Positions 6,851 through 15,276 of a stretch of DNA of 33,923 bases are shown here, piece by piece. The notes beneath the pieces were generated by a model. That model saw only the letters and a program-made list of their open reading frames with translations, ran no database searches and was not told the DNA's origin. A program made the translations under genes and the position numbers. Each line of letters starts with the position of its first letter. Position 1 is the first letter of the stretch. Origin of the DNA: Phytohabitans sp036906915 (GTDB lineage: Bacteria; Actinomycetota; Actinomycetes; Mycobacteriales; Micromonosporaceae); the NCBI RefSeq assembly GCF_036906915.1, contig NZ_JBAKHX010000081.1:1-33923 (forward strand), written 5' to 3'.

Positions 6851-9015
6851 CTACCACCGTCGACCTCCCTGATGCGACTGCCAACGACGGCATGAGTGTG
6901 CTGTCCTGGCTGCAAACCGTCGCGGATCACAACAGCCCCGACGACGTCGCGCCCACGATCATCCCGGTGGCGTGGATGGGCCGGACCTCGACCGACGACC
7001 AGCAGGACCCAACCCTGTCCCTGCCCCGTCAACTGGAGAACACTCGCCGGGCACTACCAGCCCCATTCGTGATCGTCGCGAAGTTCTACGACATCGAGTC
7101 CGGCCGCAAGGACCTCGAACACCGCGGCCAAGGCAACGCCCACGAACGATTTGACATCCCCATCGCCCGCGACGGCGGAATCGCGGACATGCTGGAGGAA
7201 GCAAAACGCCCCGACCGCCGATTCGTCGCGGTCGCGTGCGAGTCCATCGAACGGGTAGCGCGAGTCAGCTACTTCAGCACAAAAATCGAGTACGAGCTCG
7301 CCCAGAACGGGGTGGCTCTACTGGCCGCCGACGAGGGCATCAAACCCGATGCCCTACAACGCACCGGTGGTGAACGTCCAAAGAAGGCGACGCAGATCCT
7401 GACCCGACGAGTCAAACAGGCTATCGCCGAGTGGTACGTCATCAACATGCTGGAACTGTCGTGGGACGGTGCCAAGGAACACACTCGGCAAGGGTGGAAC
7501 ATCGGCAAGCCGCCCTACGGCTACCTCGCCGAACGTCATCCCCACCCGGTCAAAGCTAAACGCGACGACGGCAAGACGAAGACCAGGCTTGTGCCTGATC
7601 CGCTACGCGCCCCGGTCGTTACGCAGATCTTCCAGTGGCGGGCCCTGCAACGCCTCGGCGTGCAAGACATCGCTCACCGGCTCAACGCCGACCTGGACAG
7701 GTACCCGCCGCCACAGCCGATCCCCGGCAAGGGCCGGCGGACCGTGGGCGCCTGGACCAAGTCCTCGGTGCGCGATCTGCTGGTCAACCCGAAGTACACC
7801 GGCTACATGGTCTGGAACCGGCGTAAGCGGTCACGACCCGAGCGCAACGCACCGGGCCAGGTCAACCCGCCCAACGAATGGGTCTGGTCACCCCGCCCGA
7901 CCCACGAACCGCTCGTTACCAGGACGATCTTCGAGGCCGCCACTCCGATCGCCCGGTTCCGTCAGGGCTCGCGCGGCGGCGCTGGCCCCAACGCCGCGCA
8001 CCGGCAGGCCAAACGGAGCTACGTGCTGCGCTCGTACGTCATCTGCGGTGTATGTAACCGGAGGATGATCGGCAAGGCCAGGATCCGAAGTGAGCAGATG
8101 ACCATCTACTACTCCTGCGTCACCAACCTCCAGCACCACAAGGACCAGCCCTGGTATCACGAGCACCCCAAGTGCATCGTCGTACGCGAAGATCACATCC
8201 TGTCCGTGGTCGGCAGGTTCTTCGCGGAGCGCATCCTCGGTCCGCAGCGCGGGCTGTACCTCAACCAGCGACAACAGAATGCCGACCAGGACCCCGGTCC
8301 GGCCGCCCAGCGGGCGGCTCTTCGCACCCAACTTGATCAACTTGGCCGGGGGCAGGTCAACGTCATCAAACAACTGGAGCAGTACGAGCCGACCGGCGAC
8401 GACGACATCGACACCCAGTGGCGGGCCGCGCTGCAACGCCGCTTCGCGGAGATCACCACGGAACGCCGCTCCGCTACGCGGAAGCTGGAAGCACTCGACC
8501 AACAGGAGCACGACCGCCGTACCGGCAACCCGGCTCTGCTTGACCTACTGCCACAAGGCGCCGTCGACCTGACGCTGTTGTCCGAGGCGGAGCAACGGGA
8601 GCTGTATGACGCCTTCCAACTCCAGATCCGCTACGACCGCGCCAGGCATCAGGTGACACTCCGAGTCACGATCTACGCGGAGGCGGTCGGCGCGATCAAG
8701 GCAAAGATCGAGGCAGCGAAGCCTGACAAGACCAAGATCAACAAAGACGCCCCAGGGGCGCGTTCCCTTGCTGGTGGTGCCCCCGGTGGGATTCGAACCC
8801 ACACTGTCGGAGGTTTGAGCTCCGTTCCTCTGCCGGTTGGGATACGGGGACGTTACAGGCCGGGTCTGGGGATCGGCCGGGACCAGACTACCCACTACGC
8901 TGAGAGCGACGGCATCCGACTGGCGGGGTGTCGAGGGAAAGTGCGAGGGGTAGGGCTACGTGGCCGAGACGCAGGCGGGTGGCGAGCGCAGGCGGGTGCT
9001 GATCGCCGAAGATGA
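6847..9015 (+). CDS. Large serine recombinase (site-specific integrase)
   Basis: 722 codons in frame. The N-terminal resolvase/invertase catalytic domain has the probable nucleophile Ser48 in GRTSTDDQQ, with Arg residues in ERVARVSYFSTK. A recombinase domain follows at about 205-350 (GKPPYGYLAE, DIAHRLNADLDRYPP, LVNPKYTGYMVWNRRKR), then a zinc-ribbon-like part (CGVCNRRM, YYSC, HPKC) at about 400-440, and a helical, probably coiled-coil region at about 485-560. Such enzymes integrate and excise phages and ICE-like elements. Family similarity fades near residue 630. Codons 643-668 read antisense through a tRNA gene, and the end overlaps the response-regulator start by 56 nt. The last 80 or so residues are therefore probably host DNA captured by the frame. 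The enzyme itself looks complete. Confidence 0.9.
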   Translation: MTTTVDLPDATANDGMSVLSWLQTVADHNSPDDVAPTIIPVAWMGRTSTDDQQDPTLSLPRQLENTRRALPAPFVIVAKFYDIESGRKDLEHRGQGNAHERFDIPIARDGGIADMLEEAKRPDRRFVAVACESIERVARVSYFSTKIEYELAQNGVALLAADEGIKPDALQRTGGERPKKATQILTRRVKQAIAEWYVINMLELSWDGAKEHTRQGWNIGKPPYGYLAERHPHPVKAKRDDGKTKTRLVPDPLRAPVVTQIFQWRALQRLGVQDIAHRLNADLDRYPPPQPIPGKGRRTVGAWTKSSVRDLLVNPKYTGYMVWNRRKRSRPERNAPGQVNPPNEWVWSPRPTHEPLVTRTIFEAATPIARFRQGSRGGAGPNAAHRQAKRSYVLRSYVICGVCNRRMIGKARIRSEQMTIYYSCVTNLQHHKDQPWYHEHPKCIVVREDHILSVVGRFFAERILGPQRGLYLNQRQQNADQDPGPAAQRAALRTQLDQLGRGQVNVIKQLEQYEPTGDDDIDTQWRAALQRRFAEITTERRSATRKLEALDQQEHDRRTGNPALLDLLPQGAVDLTLLSEAEQRELYDAFQLQIRYDRARHQVTLRVTIYAEAVGAIKAKIEAAKPDKTKINKDAPGARSLAGGAPGGIRTHTVGGLSSVPLPVGIRGRYRPGLGIGRDQTTHYAESDGIRLAGCRGKVRGVGLRGRDAGGWRAQAGADRRR
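8736..8760 (-). terminator. Intrinsic terminator of the tRNA gene
   Basis: On the minus strand, CGCCCC and GGGGCG form a tight hairpin (8748-8760) followed by TCTTTGTT. It lies about 15 nt beyond the tRNA CCA end. It overlaps the recombinase frame on the other strand. Confidence 0.6.
8775..8851 (-). tRNA. tRNA with anticodon CAA (Leu by anticodon), short variable loop
   Basis: Seven-base acceptor stem GTCCCCG/CGGGGGC with one G-T pair, discriminator A, encoded CCA. The T arm is GTGGG-TTCGAAT-CCCAC. The anticodon stem CGGAG/CTCCG encloses CTCAAAC, giving anticodon CAA. The D stem has three pairs (TCC/GGA) and a loop containing GG. The variable region is only ACAGT. Leucine tRNAs normally have a long variable arm, so the body does not match the anticodon's expected class. 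Read on the plus strand it gives the GGIRTHT peptide typical of antisense tRNA translation. It lies at the junction between the mobile element and host DNA. Confidence 0.85.
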
Positions 9016-9577
9016 GGCGCTCATCCGGCTTGACCTGGCCGAGATGCTCGTCGAAGAGGGCTACGACGTGGTCGGCGAGGCTGGCGACGGTGAGACCGCG
9101 GTGCGCCTGGCAGAGGAGCTGAAGCCGGATCTCGTCATCCTCGACATCAAGATGCCGATCATGGATGGCCTGGCCGCCGCGGAGCGGATCGCGGGTGAGC
9201 GGGTCGCGCCAGTTGTGATCTTGACCGCGTTCAGCCAGCGTGACCTGGTCGAGCGCGCTCGGGCAGCCGGCGCCATGGCATACCTGGTGAAGCCGTTCCA
9301 GAAGAGTGACCTGGTGCCGGCGATCGAGATCGCGCTGTCGCGGTACCAGGAGATCTCGGCCCTGGAGTCCGAAGTCGCCGGGCTGACTGACCGCCTGGAG
9401 ACCCGAAAGGTCGTCGAGCGTGCCAAAGGCACGCTCATGACGACCTACAGCATGACCGAGCCGCAGGCTTTCAAGTGGATCCAGCGGACGGCGATGGACC
9501 ACCGGATGACCATGCGCGAGGTCGCCGAGCGCATCCTGGCCGAGACGCCGGAGAACCCGCCGGCCGACGCGGGCTGA
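8960..9577 (+). CDS. pdtaR: ANTAR-domain response regulator, PdtaR type
   Basis: 205 aa, GTG start preceded by GAGGGGTAGGG. The receiver domain (about 12-125) has the acidic pair in AEDE, phospho-acceptor Asp62 in LVILDIKMP, the Thr in ILTAFS and the Lys in LVKPFQ. The C-terminal ANTAR domain (about 135-195) contains VVERAKGTLMTTYSMTE and AFKWIQRTAMDHRM. ANTAR proteins bind twin-hexaloop RNA and prevent transcription termination; in mycobacteria PdtaR answers the PdtaS histidine kinase, which is not in this window. The product is cytoplasmic. Location near polA, rpsA, coaE and uvrB matches the conserved actinobacterial neighbourhood. The recombinase frame overlaps its first 56 nt in another frame, and the inserted element may have replaced its native upstream region. 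Confidence 0.9.
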   Translation: MAETQAGGERRRVLIAEDEALIRLDLAEMLVEEGYDVVGEAGDGETAVRLAEELKPDLVILDIKMPIMDGLAAAERIAGERVAPVVILTAFSQRDLVERARAAGAMAYLVKPFQKSDLVPAIEIALSRYQEISALESEVAGLTDRLETRKVVERAKGTLMTTYSMTEPQAFKWIQRTAMDHRMTMREVAERILAETPENPPADAG

Positions 9578-9584
9578 GGCCGTA

Positions 9585-10766
9585 GTGGCGCGCCGGGTGG
9601 GTTCGGCGGTGCTCGTCGCCATGCTCGCCACCGCGAGCGCCGGCGGCTGCGGGTCCGATCCCGATCCCGACCCGGTGGTACGCCCGGCGTGGTCGGAGCT
9701 CACCCTGCCGATGCCCGCCGGAGCGGCCGGGCGGTTCATGCCACGGGCCGCGGCCGCGTGTGACGGCAAGTGGTACATCGTGGGCGCGACCGCCGGCGCC
9801 GACGGCGTGACCCAGCCGGCGGCGTGGGTGAGCACCGACATGCAGACGTGGACATCGCTCACGATTCACGCCGAGAGCTACTACGGCAAGCAAAACGTGA
9901 TCTACACGGCGGGCTGCCGCGAGGGCAGGCTGGCGGCGGTCGGCGGCAAGGTCGGCGGCGCGCACGGCAACCCGCGGGTCAGCAGCTGGTATCAGCAGCC
10001 CGACGGCTCGTTGACGGAGGTGAGGGCCCGGTTCGAGTTGTACGGCGGGCCGGTCGCGATCAACGTGTCGCGGATGGCGGCCGGGCCGAAGGGCTGGATG
10101 ATCACCGGCAACAGATACAGCGGTGCGGCGGTCTGGACGTCGGCGGACTCGGCGAAGTTCGAGATCCTGGAGGACGCGCCGGAGCTGTCCAGTGACGAGC
10201 GCGGCGAGACGTGGGCGGCCGACGTGGTCGTCGCACCCGACGGCTGGCTGGTGGCGGGCGGATTCATCGCCGCTGGGCGCACCGACCGCGACCCGATGGC
10301 CTGGCGCTCGACCGACGGCGTCACCTGGCGCCGGACGGCGGCGCCGGGCGAGGCGGAGTACGACGAGTTCCAGCGGGCGGCCGTGTCGGACGACGGCACG
10401 GCCTACGCGGTCGGGCTGCGCGGCCTGAAGTTCGGTGCCTGGCGGCTGGAGGGCGACCAGTGGCAGGCCCGCGCGCGCTTCGGTGGGTCCAGTGGTGCCA
10501 GTGTGTTGTCGGTGAGCGGGCTGACCGCCACCGGCGAGCAACTCGTGACGACGGTGTCCGATGGCGCCCGGTACGCGGTGTGGCTGTCGCCGGACGGCGG
10601 CGCCTCCTGGCGTACGGTCGCCGCGCCCACGGCGATGCCGTGGGGCGCCAACCAGGCGGCGTCCGTGTTCGAAGCCGATGGCCGCCTCCTGCTGTTGGCC
10701 GACGAAGGGCAGGTCGGGAGGGTTTGGCGCACGGAGAGCCCTCTGGGCGCCGGCCCGGAGAAGTGA
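9585..10766 (+). CDS. Secreted lipoprotein with Asp-box (BNR-like) repeats
   Basis: 393 aa, GTG start 7 nt after the pdtaR stop, so probably cotranscribed. An N-terminal signal peptide ends in SAGGC with the lipidation Cys22. The mature protein contains repeated Asp-box-like motifs (WVSTDMQTWTSL, WRSTDGVTWRR, WLSPDGGASWRTV) typical of beta-propellers of the sialidase/exo-alpha type. No catalytic sialidase arginines could be assigned, so an enzymatic role is not claimed. It would be anchored outside the membrane. Function unknown; binding or scaffolding is as likely as catalysis. Confidence 0.7.
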   Translation: MARRVGSAVLVAMLATASAGGCGSDPDPDPVVRPAWSELTLPMPAGAAGRFMPRAAAACDGKWYIVGATAGADGVTQPAAWVSTDMQTWTSLTIHAESYYGKQNVIYTAGCREGRLAAVGGKVGGAHGNPRVSSWYQQPDGSLTEVRARFELYGGPVAINVSRMAAGPKGWMITGNRYSGAAVWTSADSAKFEILEDAPELSSDERGETWAADVVVAPDGWLVAGGFIAAGRTDRDPMAWRSTDGVTWRRTAAPGEAEYDEFQRAAVSDDGTAYAVGLRGLKFGAWRLEGDQWQARARFGGSSGASVLSVSGLTATGEQLVTTVSDGARYAVWLSPDGGASWRTVAAPTAMPWGANQAASVFEADGRLLLLADEGQVGRVWRTESPLGAGPEK

Positions 10767-10867
10767 AAAGGCCAGACATATAAGGAGCGATTCGGCGTCC
10801 GATGTTACGGGAGGGGGCAGGTTGGCGCTCGTGTTTGTAACGGTTTCGCAAGTGCCAGCCCAAGCTC

Positions 10868-10897
10868 TTCCGACATCGGTATGAGGGCCAGTACGCT
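10868..10897 (+). promoter_or_regulatory. Candidate promoter for the liv operon
   Basis: TTCCGA at 10868 and TACGCT at 10892-10897 with an 18-bp spacer, about 100 nt before the livK start. It fits the loose actinobacterial sigma-70 pattern, but such matches are common by chance. Confidence 0.25.
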
Positions 10898-10994
10898 CCG
10901 CCATCACGAGCCGCAATGCGGGCGGCGGTTCCGCGCCGGGCAACAGCCTGTGTGATGCTATTCGCTGCCTGTCTCTGGAGGAGGTCAGAAAGCC

Positions 10995-12149
10995 GTGAGG
11001 CGAAAGTATGTACGGGCGCTCGGGGGCGTCGCCCTGGCGGCGGCCATGGTCGCCGCTGTCGGGTGCCAGGACTCTGGCGGTGACGACAACGCGTCCGGCG
11101 ATGGCACCTGTGGTGGCAAGATCGCAATCTTCGGCGCGTTCACGGGTCCGAACGCCGGCCTGGTGATCCCGTCGCTCAACGGTGCCAAGCTGGCCGTCAA
11201 GCAGCACAACGCGGAAAACGCCGACTGCCAGGTGACCCTGCAGGAGTTCGACACCCAGGGCGCGGCCGAGCAGGCCACCCCGATCGCCAACCAGGTCGCT
11301 CAGGACCAGTCCTTCACCTCGGTCATCGGCGGTCACTTCTCGGGCGAGTCGAAGGCCACCATGCCGACCTACGAGGCTGCCGGCCTGGTCATGGTCAGCC
11401 CGTCGGCGACCGCCACCGAGCTCACCGCGGCGGGTAACAAGGCGTTCCACCGGGTCGTCGGCAACGACGCCACCCAGGGTGAGGCCGCCGCCGTCTACTT
11501 CAAGAACACGCTGAAGTCGCAGAAGGTCTTCGTCATCGACGACGGCAGCACCTACGGCGCGGGCATCGCCGCCGAGCTGACCAAGGGCCTCGGTGCGCAG
11601 GTGGTCGCCAGCGACAAGGTGCAGACCGACCAGACCAACTTCGACGCCACCATCTCCAAGATCAAGGCGGCCCAGGCCGACGCGATCGCCTACGGTGGCT
11701 ACACCAACGAGGCGGCGCCGCTGCTCAAGCAGCTGCGCGCGGCCGGCGTGACCGCCAAGTTCCTCGGCTTCGACGGCCTGTACGACCCGGCGTTCCCCCA
11801 GGGCGCTGGCGCCGGCGCCGAAGGTGCGATCGTCACCTGCCCGTGCCTCCCGGCCGCTGAGGCTGGTGGCACCTTCTCCGCCGACTTCGAGAAGGAGTAC
11901 GGCGTGGCGCCCGGCTCCTACGGCGCCGAGGGTTACGACGCCGCGAAGGTCCTGCTCGACGGCTACAAGGACGGCAAGTCCACCCGCAAGGAGCTGCTGG
12001 ACTGGGTTGACGCCTACGACAAGGAAGGCGTCTCGAAGTACATCAAGTTCGCGGACACGGGCGATGTTGACCCGAGCAAGGTCGTAATCTGGGCCTACGA
12101 GATCAAGGGCGGCCAGATCACGCCACAGTCGGAGATCAAGCTCAGCTGA
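10995..12149 (+). CDS. livK: Branched-chain amino-acid ABC transporter, substrate-binding lipoprotein
   Basis: 384 aa, GTG start with GGAGGAGG upstream. The signal peptide ends at a lipobox with Cys24 (AAVGC). The mature part has the periplasmic-binding-protein type 1 fold: KIAIFGAFTGPNAGL, ANQVAQDQSFTSVIGGHFSGES, then KVFVIDDGSTYGAGIA and SYGAEGYDAAKVLLDG. It captures Leu/Ile/Val or related amino acids outside the cell and delivers them to the LivHM channel. It is first in a five-gene operon and is followed by a strong hairpin, a common way to raise binding-protein mRNA over the permease genes. Exact substrate is not readable. Confidence 0.9.
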   Translation: MRRKYVRALGGVALAAAMVAAVGCQDSGGDDNASGDGTCGGKIAIFGAFTGPNAGLVIPSLNGAKLAVKQHNAENADCQVTLQEFDTQGAAEQATPIANQVAQDQSFTSVIGGHFSGESKATMPTYEAAGLVMVSPSATATELTAAGNKAFHRVVGNDATQGEAAAVYFKNTLKSQKVFVIDDGSTYGAGIAAELTKGLGAQVVASDKVQTDQTNFDATISKIKAAQADAIAYGGYTNEAAPLLKQLRAAGVTAKFLGFDGLYDPAFPQGAGAGAEGAIVTCPCLPAAEAGGTFSADFEKEYGVAPGSYGAEGYDAAKVLLDGYKDGKSTRKELLDWVDAYDKEGVSKYIKFADTGDVDPSKVVIWAYEIKGGQITPQSEIKLS

Positions 12150-12163
12150 GCGTCATGACCGTA

Positions 12164-12192
12164 GACGGCCGGGGGAGAACCCCCCGGCCGTC
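12164..12192 (+). promoter_or_regulatory. Perfect 12-bp hairpin between livK and livH
   Basis: Arms at 12164-12175 and 12181-12192 are exact reverse complements with a 5-nt loop (AGAAC). No T-run follows, and livH starts 20 nt later. It is best read as an mRNA-stabilising or attenuating structure giving more LivK than channel. Confidence 0.65.
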
Positions 12193-12211
12193 GCGGTATG
12201 AAGGGACTTTC

Positions 12212-13153
12212 GTGGACTTTGATGCTCTGTTCGGGCACCTTGGCCAACACACCGTGGACGGGTTGTCCAAGGGCTCCATCTACGCGCTCGTCGCGCTGGG
12301 ATACACGCTGGTCTACGGCGTGCTGCGACTGATCAACTTCGCGCACTCCGAGGTCTTCATGATCGGCACCTTCACGGTGGTCGGTACCTGGAGCGTCCTC
12401 GGCGCGACCGACTCGCCCGCGATCGGCACGGTGATCCTGCTGCTGCTCGCCGGCCTGGTTGCGGCGGCGGCAGCGTCCGGCGCCACCGCCGTCGCGGTGG
12501 AACGGATCGCATACCGGCGGCTGCGGCGCATGAACGCCCCGCCACTCATCTTCCTGATCACCGCGATCGGCCTGTCGCTGGTCCTGTCCGAGGCATTTGG
12601 TCTGTGGCAGGGCCGGCTGGTCAAGGGCATGCCGACCATCGTGGAGCGGTCGGTGCTCTTCACGATCGGCAACACCGAGATCACCAACATTCAGGCGATC
12701 ACGGTGGTCGCGGCGTTGGCCATGATGTTCGGCCTCGACGTGTTCATCAACCGCACCCGCTACGGCCGGGGCGTGCGGGCGGTGGCGCAGAACCCAGATA
12801 CGGCCGCACTGATGGGCGTCAACAAGGACCGGGTGATCGCGCTGATCTTCCTGCTCGGCGGCCTGCTGGCCGGCGCCGCCGCGCTGCTCTACTGCCTCCG
12901 GTACGGCAACACGCGCTTCAACGTCGGCTTCGTGCTGGGCCTCAAGGCGTTCACCGCGGCGGTTCTCGGCGGCATCGGCAACCTGCGCGGGGCGCTGCTC
13001 GGCGGCCTGCTCCTCGGCGTCGTCGAGGTGTATGCGGCCACGCTCACCTCGTCGAACTGGGAAGACGTGGCCGCGTTCGTGGTGCTGGTCGTCGTGCTGC
13101 TCTTCCGGCCGACCGGCTTGCTCGGAGAGTCACTCGGGAGGGCACGGGCATGA
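12212..13153 (+). CDS. livH: Branched-chain amino-acid ABC transporter permease LivH
   Basis: 313 aa from the GTG at 12212, which has AAGGGA just upstream. An earlier in-frame start at 12155 would place the livK-livH hairpin inside the gene and add a non-conserved segment, so it is rejected. It is a multi-pass membrane protein with LivH signatures: GSIYALVALGYTLVYGVLRLINFAHSE near the N-terminus, VAQNPDTAALMGVN in the ABC-coupling loop, and LKAFTAAVLGGIGNLRGALLGG near the C-terminus. With LivM it forms the channel, driven by LivG and LivF. Confidence 0.9.
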   Translation: MDFDALFGHLGQHTVDGLSKGSIYALVALGYTLVYGVLRLINFAHSEVFMIGTFTVVGTWSVLGATDSPAIGTVILLLLAGLVAAAAASGATAVAVERIAYRRLRRMNAPPLIFLITAIGLSLVLSEAFGLWQGRLVKGMPTIVERSVLFTIGNTEITNIQAITVVAALAMMFGLDVFINRTRYGRGVRAVAQNPDTAALMGVNKDRVIALIFLLGGLLAGAAALLYCLRYGNTRFNVGFVLGLKAFTAAVLGGIGNLRGALLGGLLLGVVEVYAATLTSSNWEDVAAFVVLVVVLLFRPTGLLGESLGRARA

Positions 13154-13205
13154 CGCACCCCACGCAAATGCTCCGCTTCGATACACATTTCCGCGGGGGC
13201 CCCGC

Positions 13206-14351
13206 ATGACCGAGACACTTCGCGAGATCAACGATCGGCGCCAGCGACTGACCGCCGGCATCGGCGAACGCGTGCGGGCCCTTCCCCGGTGGCAGAAGGC
13301 CCTCGGTCTCCTCGCGTTCGTCGCCTTTCTGTACTACCTGCCGTATCTCGGCGTCCCCGGGCTCACGTGGTTTCGGACCGACTACATCCCGCAGGGCAAC
13401 AACTGGGCCGGCGTGCTCTTCAGCTGCGCGATCTACGTGCTCATCGCGATCGGGTTGAATATCGTGGTCGGTCTGGCCGGCCTGCTCGACCTGGGTTACG
13501 TAGGGTTCTACGCCATTGGCGCCTACAGCGTCGCGCTGTTCGGCTCCACTCAGTCACCGGTTGTCAAGGCGCTGCAGAATCGGTTCGACCTCTCGGAACA
13601 GTGGGCGGTCAGCTGGGCGATCTGCATTCCGCTGGCGATCGCCTTCACGATGATCTCAGGCGTGATCCTGGGCTGGCCGACACTGCGGTTGCGAGGCGAC
13701 TACCTCGCCATCGTGACGCTCGGTTTCGGCGAGATCATCCGGATCGTGGCGCGTAACTCGGCGTGGACCGGAGGTCCGCAGGGCATCGCGGCCATTCCGG
13801 GACCGGAGGGGGCGCCCTCGGCTGACAATACGATTTTCGGCCTGATCGACCCGAAGCCGTGGTATTGGCTGGCGCTGACCGTGGTCATCGTCATGGTGTT
13901 CGCGGTGCGGCGGCTGGAGCACAGCCGGGTCGGCAGGGCATGGCTGGCGATCCGGGAAGACGAAGACGCGGCCGCCGTGATGGGCGTACCTGGCTTCAAG
14001 TTCAAGCTGTGGGCGTTCGCGATGGGCGCGGCGCTCGGCGGCCTCTCCGGGTTCCTCTTCGCCAGCCGGAACGCGTTCATCGAGCCGACCCAGTTCAACG
14101 TCTACCTGTCCATCCTGTTCGTGGCGGCCGTCGTGGCCGGCGGCGCCGGAAACATCCCGGGCGTCGCGATCGGCGCGTTCCTGCTCGCGTACCTGCCGGA
14201 ACGGTTCCGGGACTTCTCGGAGTACCGGACGCTGGCCTTCGGCTTGGCACTGGTGCTGGTCATGCTGCTGCGGCCGCAGGGCTTGATACCCAGTCGGCGC
14301 AGGGCGCGTGAGCTGGCCGACCGGAGGAAGGAGGCACCGGCCAATGTCTGA
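13206..14351 (+). CDS. livM: Branched-chain amino-acid ABC transporter permease LivM
   Basis: 381 aa. The ATG at 13206 has GGGGG upstream; the open frame continues further 5' but overlaps livH and is not family-like. A cytoplasmic N-terminal tail of about 45 residues precedes the first helix. Family features: GLNIVVGLAGLLDLGYVGFYA, LRLRGDYLAIVTLGFGEIIR, the coupling-loop AIREDEDAAAVMGV, and GGAGNIPGVAIGAF. It pairs with LivH. Its last 8 nt overlap the start of livG, indicating coupled translation. Confidence 0.9.
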   Translation: MTETLREINDRRQRLTAGIGERVRALPRWQKALGLLAFVAFLYYLPYLGVPGLTWFRTDYIPQGNNWAGVLFSCAIYVLIAIGLNIVVGLAGLLDLGYVGFYAIGAYSVALFGSTQSPVVKALQNRFDLSEQWAVSWAICIPLAIAFTMISGVILGWPTLRLRGDYLAIVTLGFGEIIRIVARNSAWTGGPQGIAAIPGPEGAPSADNTIFGLIDPKPWYWLALTVVIVMVFAVRRLEHSRVGRAWLAIREDEDAAAVMGVPGFKFKLWAFAMGAALGGLSGFLFASRNAFIEPTQFNVYLSILFVAAVVAGGAGNIPGVAIGAFLLAYLPERFRDFSEYRTLAFGLALVLVMLLRPQGLIPSRRRARELADRRKEAPANV

Positions 14352-15276
14352 GCCCGAAGACCTGGTGTCCCTGGCCGCGTCGGAGCAGCCCCGGCGCGAC
14401 GACCTGCTGGTGGTCGACCACGTCACGCTCCGGTTCGGCGGTGTGGTGGCGCTCGACGACGTCAGTTTCGAGGTGCGCCGTGGCGAGATCCTCGGACTGA
14501 TCGGCCCGAACGGCGCCGGCAAGACCACCTGCTTCAACGCGATGACCGGGGTCTACCGGCCCACCTCCGGCGAGGTCCGGTTCGACGGTGAGCGGGTATC
14601 CGGCCGCAAGCCGCACCAGATCAACCGGATGGGCATCGCGCGGACGTTCCAGAACATCCGGCTCTTCCCGGAGATGACGGCGCTGGAAAACGTCATGGTG
14701 GGCACCGACTCGCAGCACTTCACGAGCGTGCCGGGCGCCCTCTTCCGCCTGTACCGCAAGCGCGCCAAGCCCGAGGAGCTGCCGGTCGTCGACAGCGACA
14801 ACGGCCTGGTGCGGGCCTGGCAGCAGACCCGGCTCGCGTTCGCCAAGGTGTTCGGGATCTCCCGGCACACCCTGGAGGAGCGGGCCGGCGAGCAGAAGGG
14901 GATGGCGCTGCTGCGGTTCGTCGGCATCGCTGACCGGGCCAACGACCTGGCGCGCAACCTGCCGTACGGGTACCAGCGCCGGCTGGAGATCGCCCGGGCG
15001 CTCGCCACCGAGCCCAAGCTGCTCTGCCTCGACGAGCCGGCGGCCGGGTTCAACCCCGCGGAGAAGGAGCAGCTGCTCAAGCTGATCCGCGACATCCGCG
15101 ATAAGGGATACACCGTCCTGCTCATCGAGCACGACATGCGCCTGGTCATGGGTGTGACCGACCGGATCGTGGTTCTTGAGTTCGGTAAGAAGATCGCCGA
15201 GGGCCCACCCGCCGAGGTGCGGGAAAACCCGAAGGTGATCGCCGCGTATCTGGGGGTACCCGCCGATGCTTCTTGA
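14344..15276 (+). CDS. livG: Branched-chain amino-acid ABC transporter ATPase LivG
   Basis: 310 aa. The ATG at 14344 follows GGAGGAAGGAGG and overlaps the livM stop. Walker A is GPNGAGKTT, Walker B LLCLDEPAAGFN, and the switch His is in IEHDM; the signature loop is NLPYGYQRRLEIARAL, where the LivG family replaces LSGGQ with a YGxQR form. It is longer than the roughly 255-aa enteric LivG because of an N-terminal lead and an insert of about 40 residues around 130-175. It hydrolyses ATP at the cytoplasmic face as a dimer with LivF. It overlaps livF by 11 nt. Confidence 0.9.
   Translation: MSEPEDLVSLAASEQPRRDDLLVVDHVTLRFGGVVALDDVSFEVRRGEILGLIGPNGAGKTTCFNAMTGVYRPTSGEVRFDGERVSGRKPHQINRMGIARTFQNIRLFPEMTALENVMVGTDSQHFTSVPGALFRLYRKRAKPEELPVVDSDNGLVRAWQQTRLAFAKVFGISRHTLEERAGEQKGMALLRFVGIADRANDLARNLPYGYQRRLEIARALATEPKLLCLDEPAAGFNPAEKEQLLKLIRDIRDKGYTVLLIEHDMRLVMGVTDRIVVLEFGKKIAEGPPAEVRENPKVIAAYLGVPADAS

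Noticed and set aside
6576..6872. Alternative 98-residue frame over the small recombinase-linked ORF
   Set aside because: It overlaps the recombinase start by more and lacks the ATGA coupling; composition looks like an out-of-frame reading.
12155..12211. Longer livH with ATG at 12155
   Set aside because: It would put the perfect 12-bp hairpin inside the coding region and adds residues unlike LivH; the GTG at 12212 has a ribosome site and family sequence.
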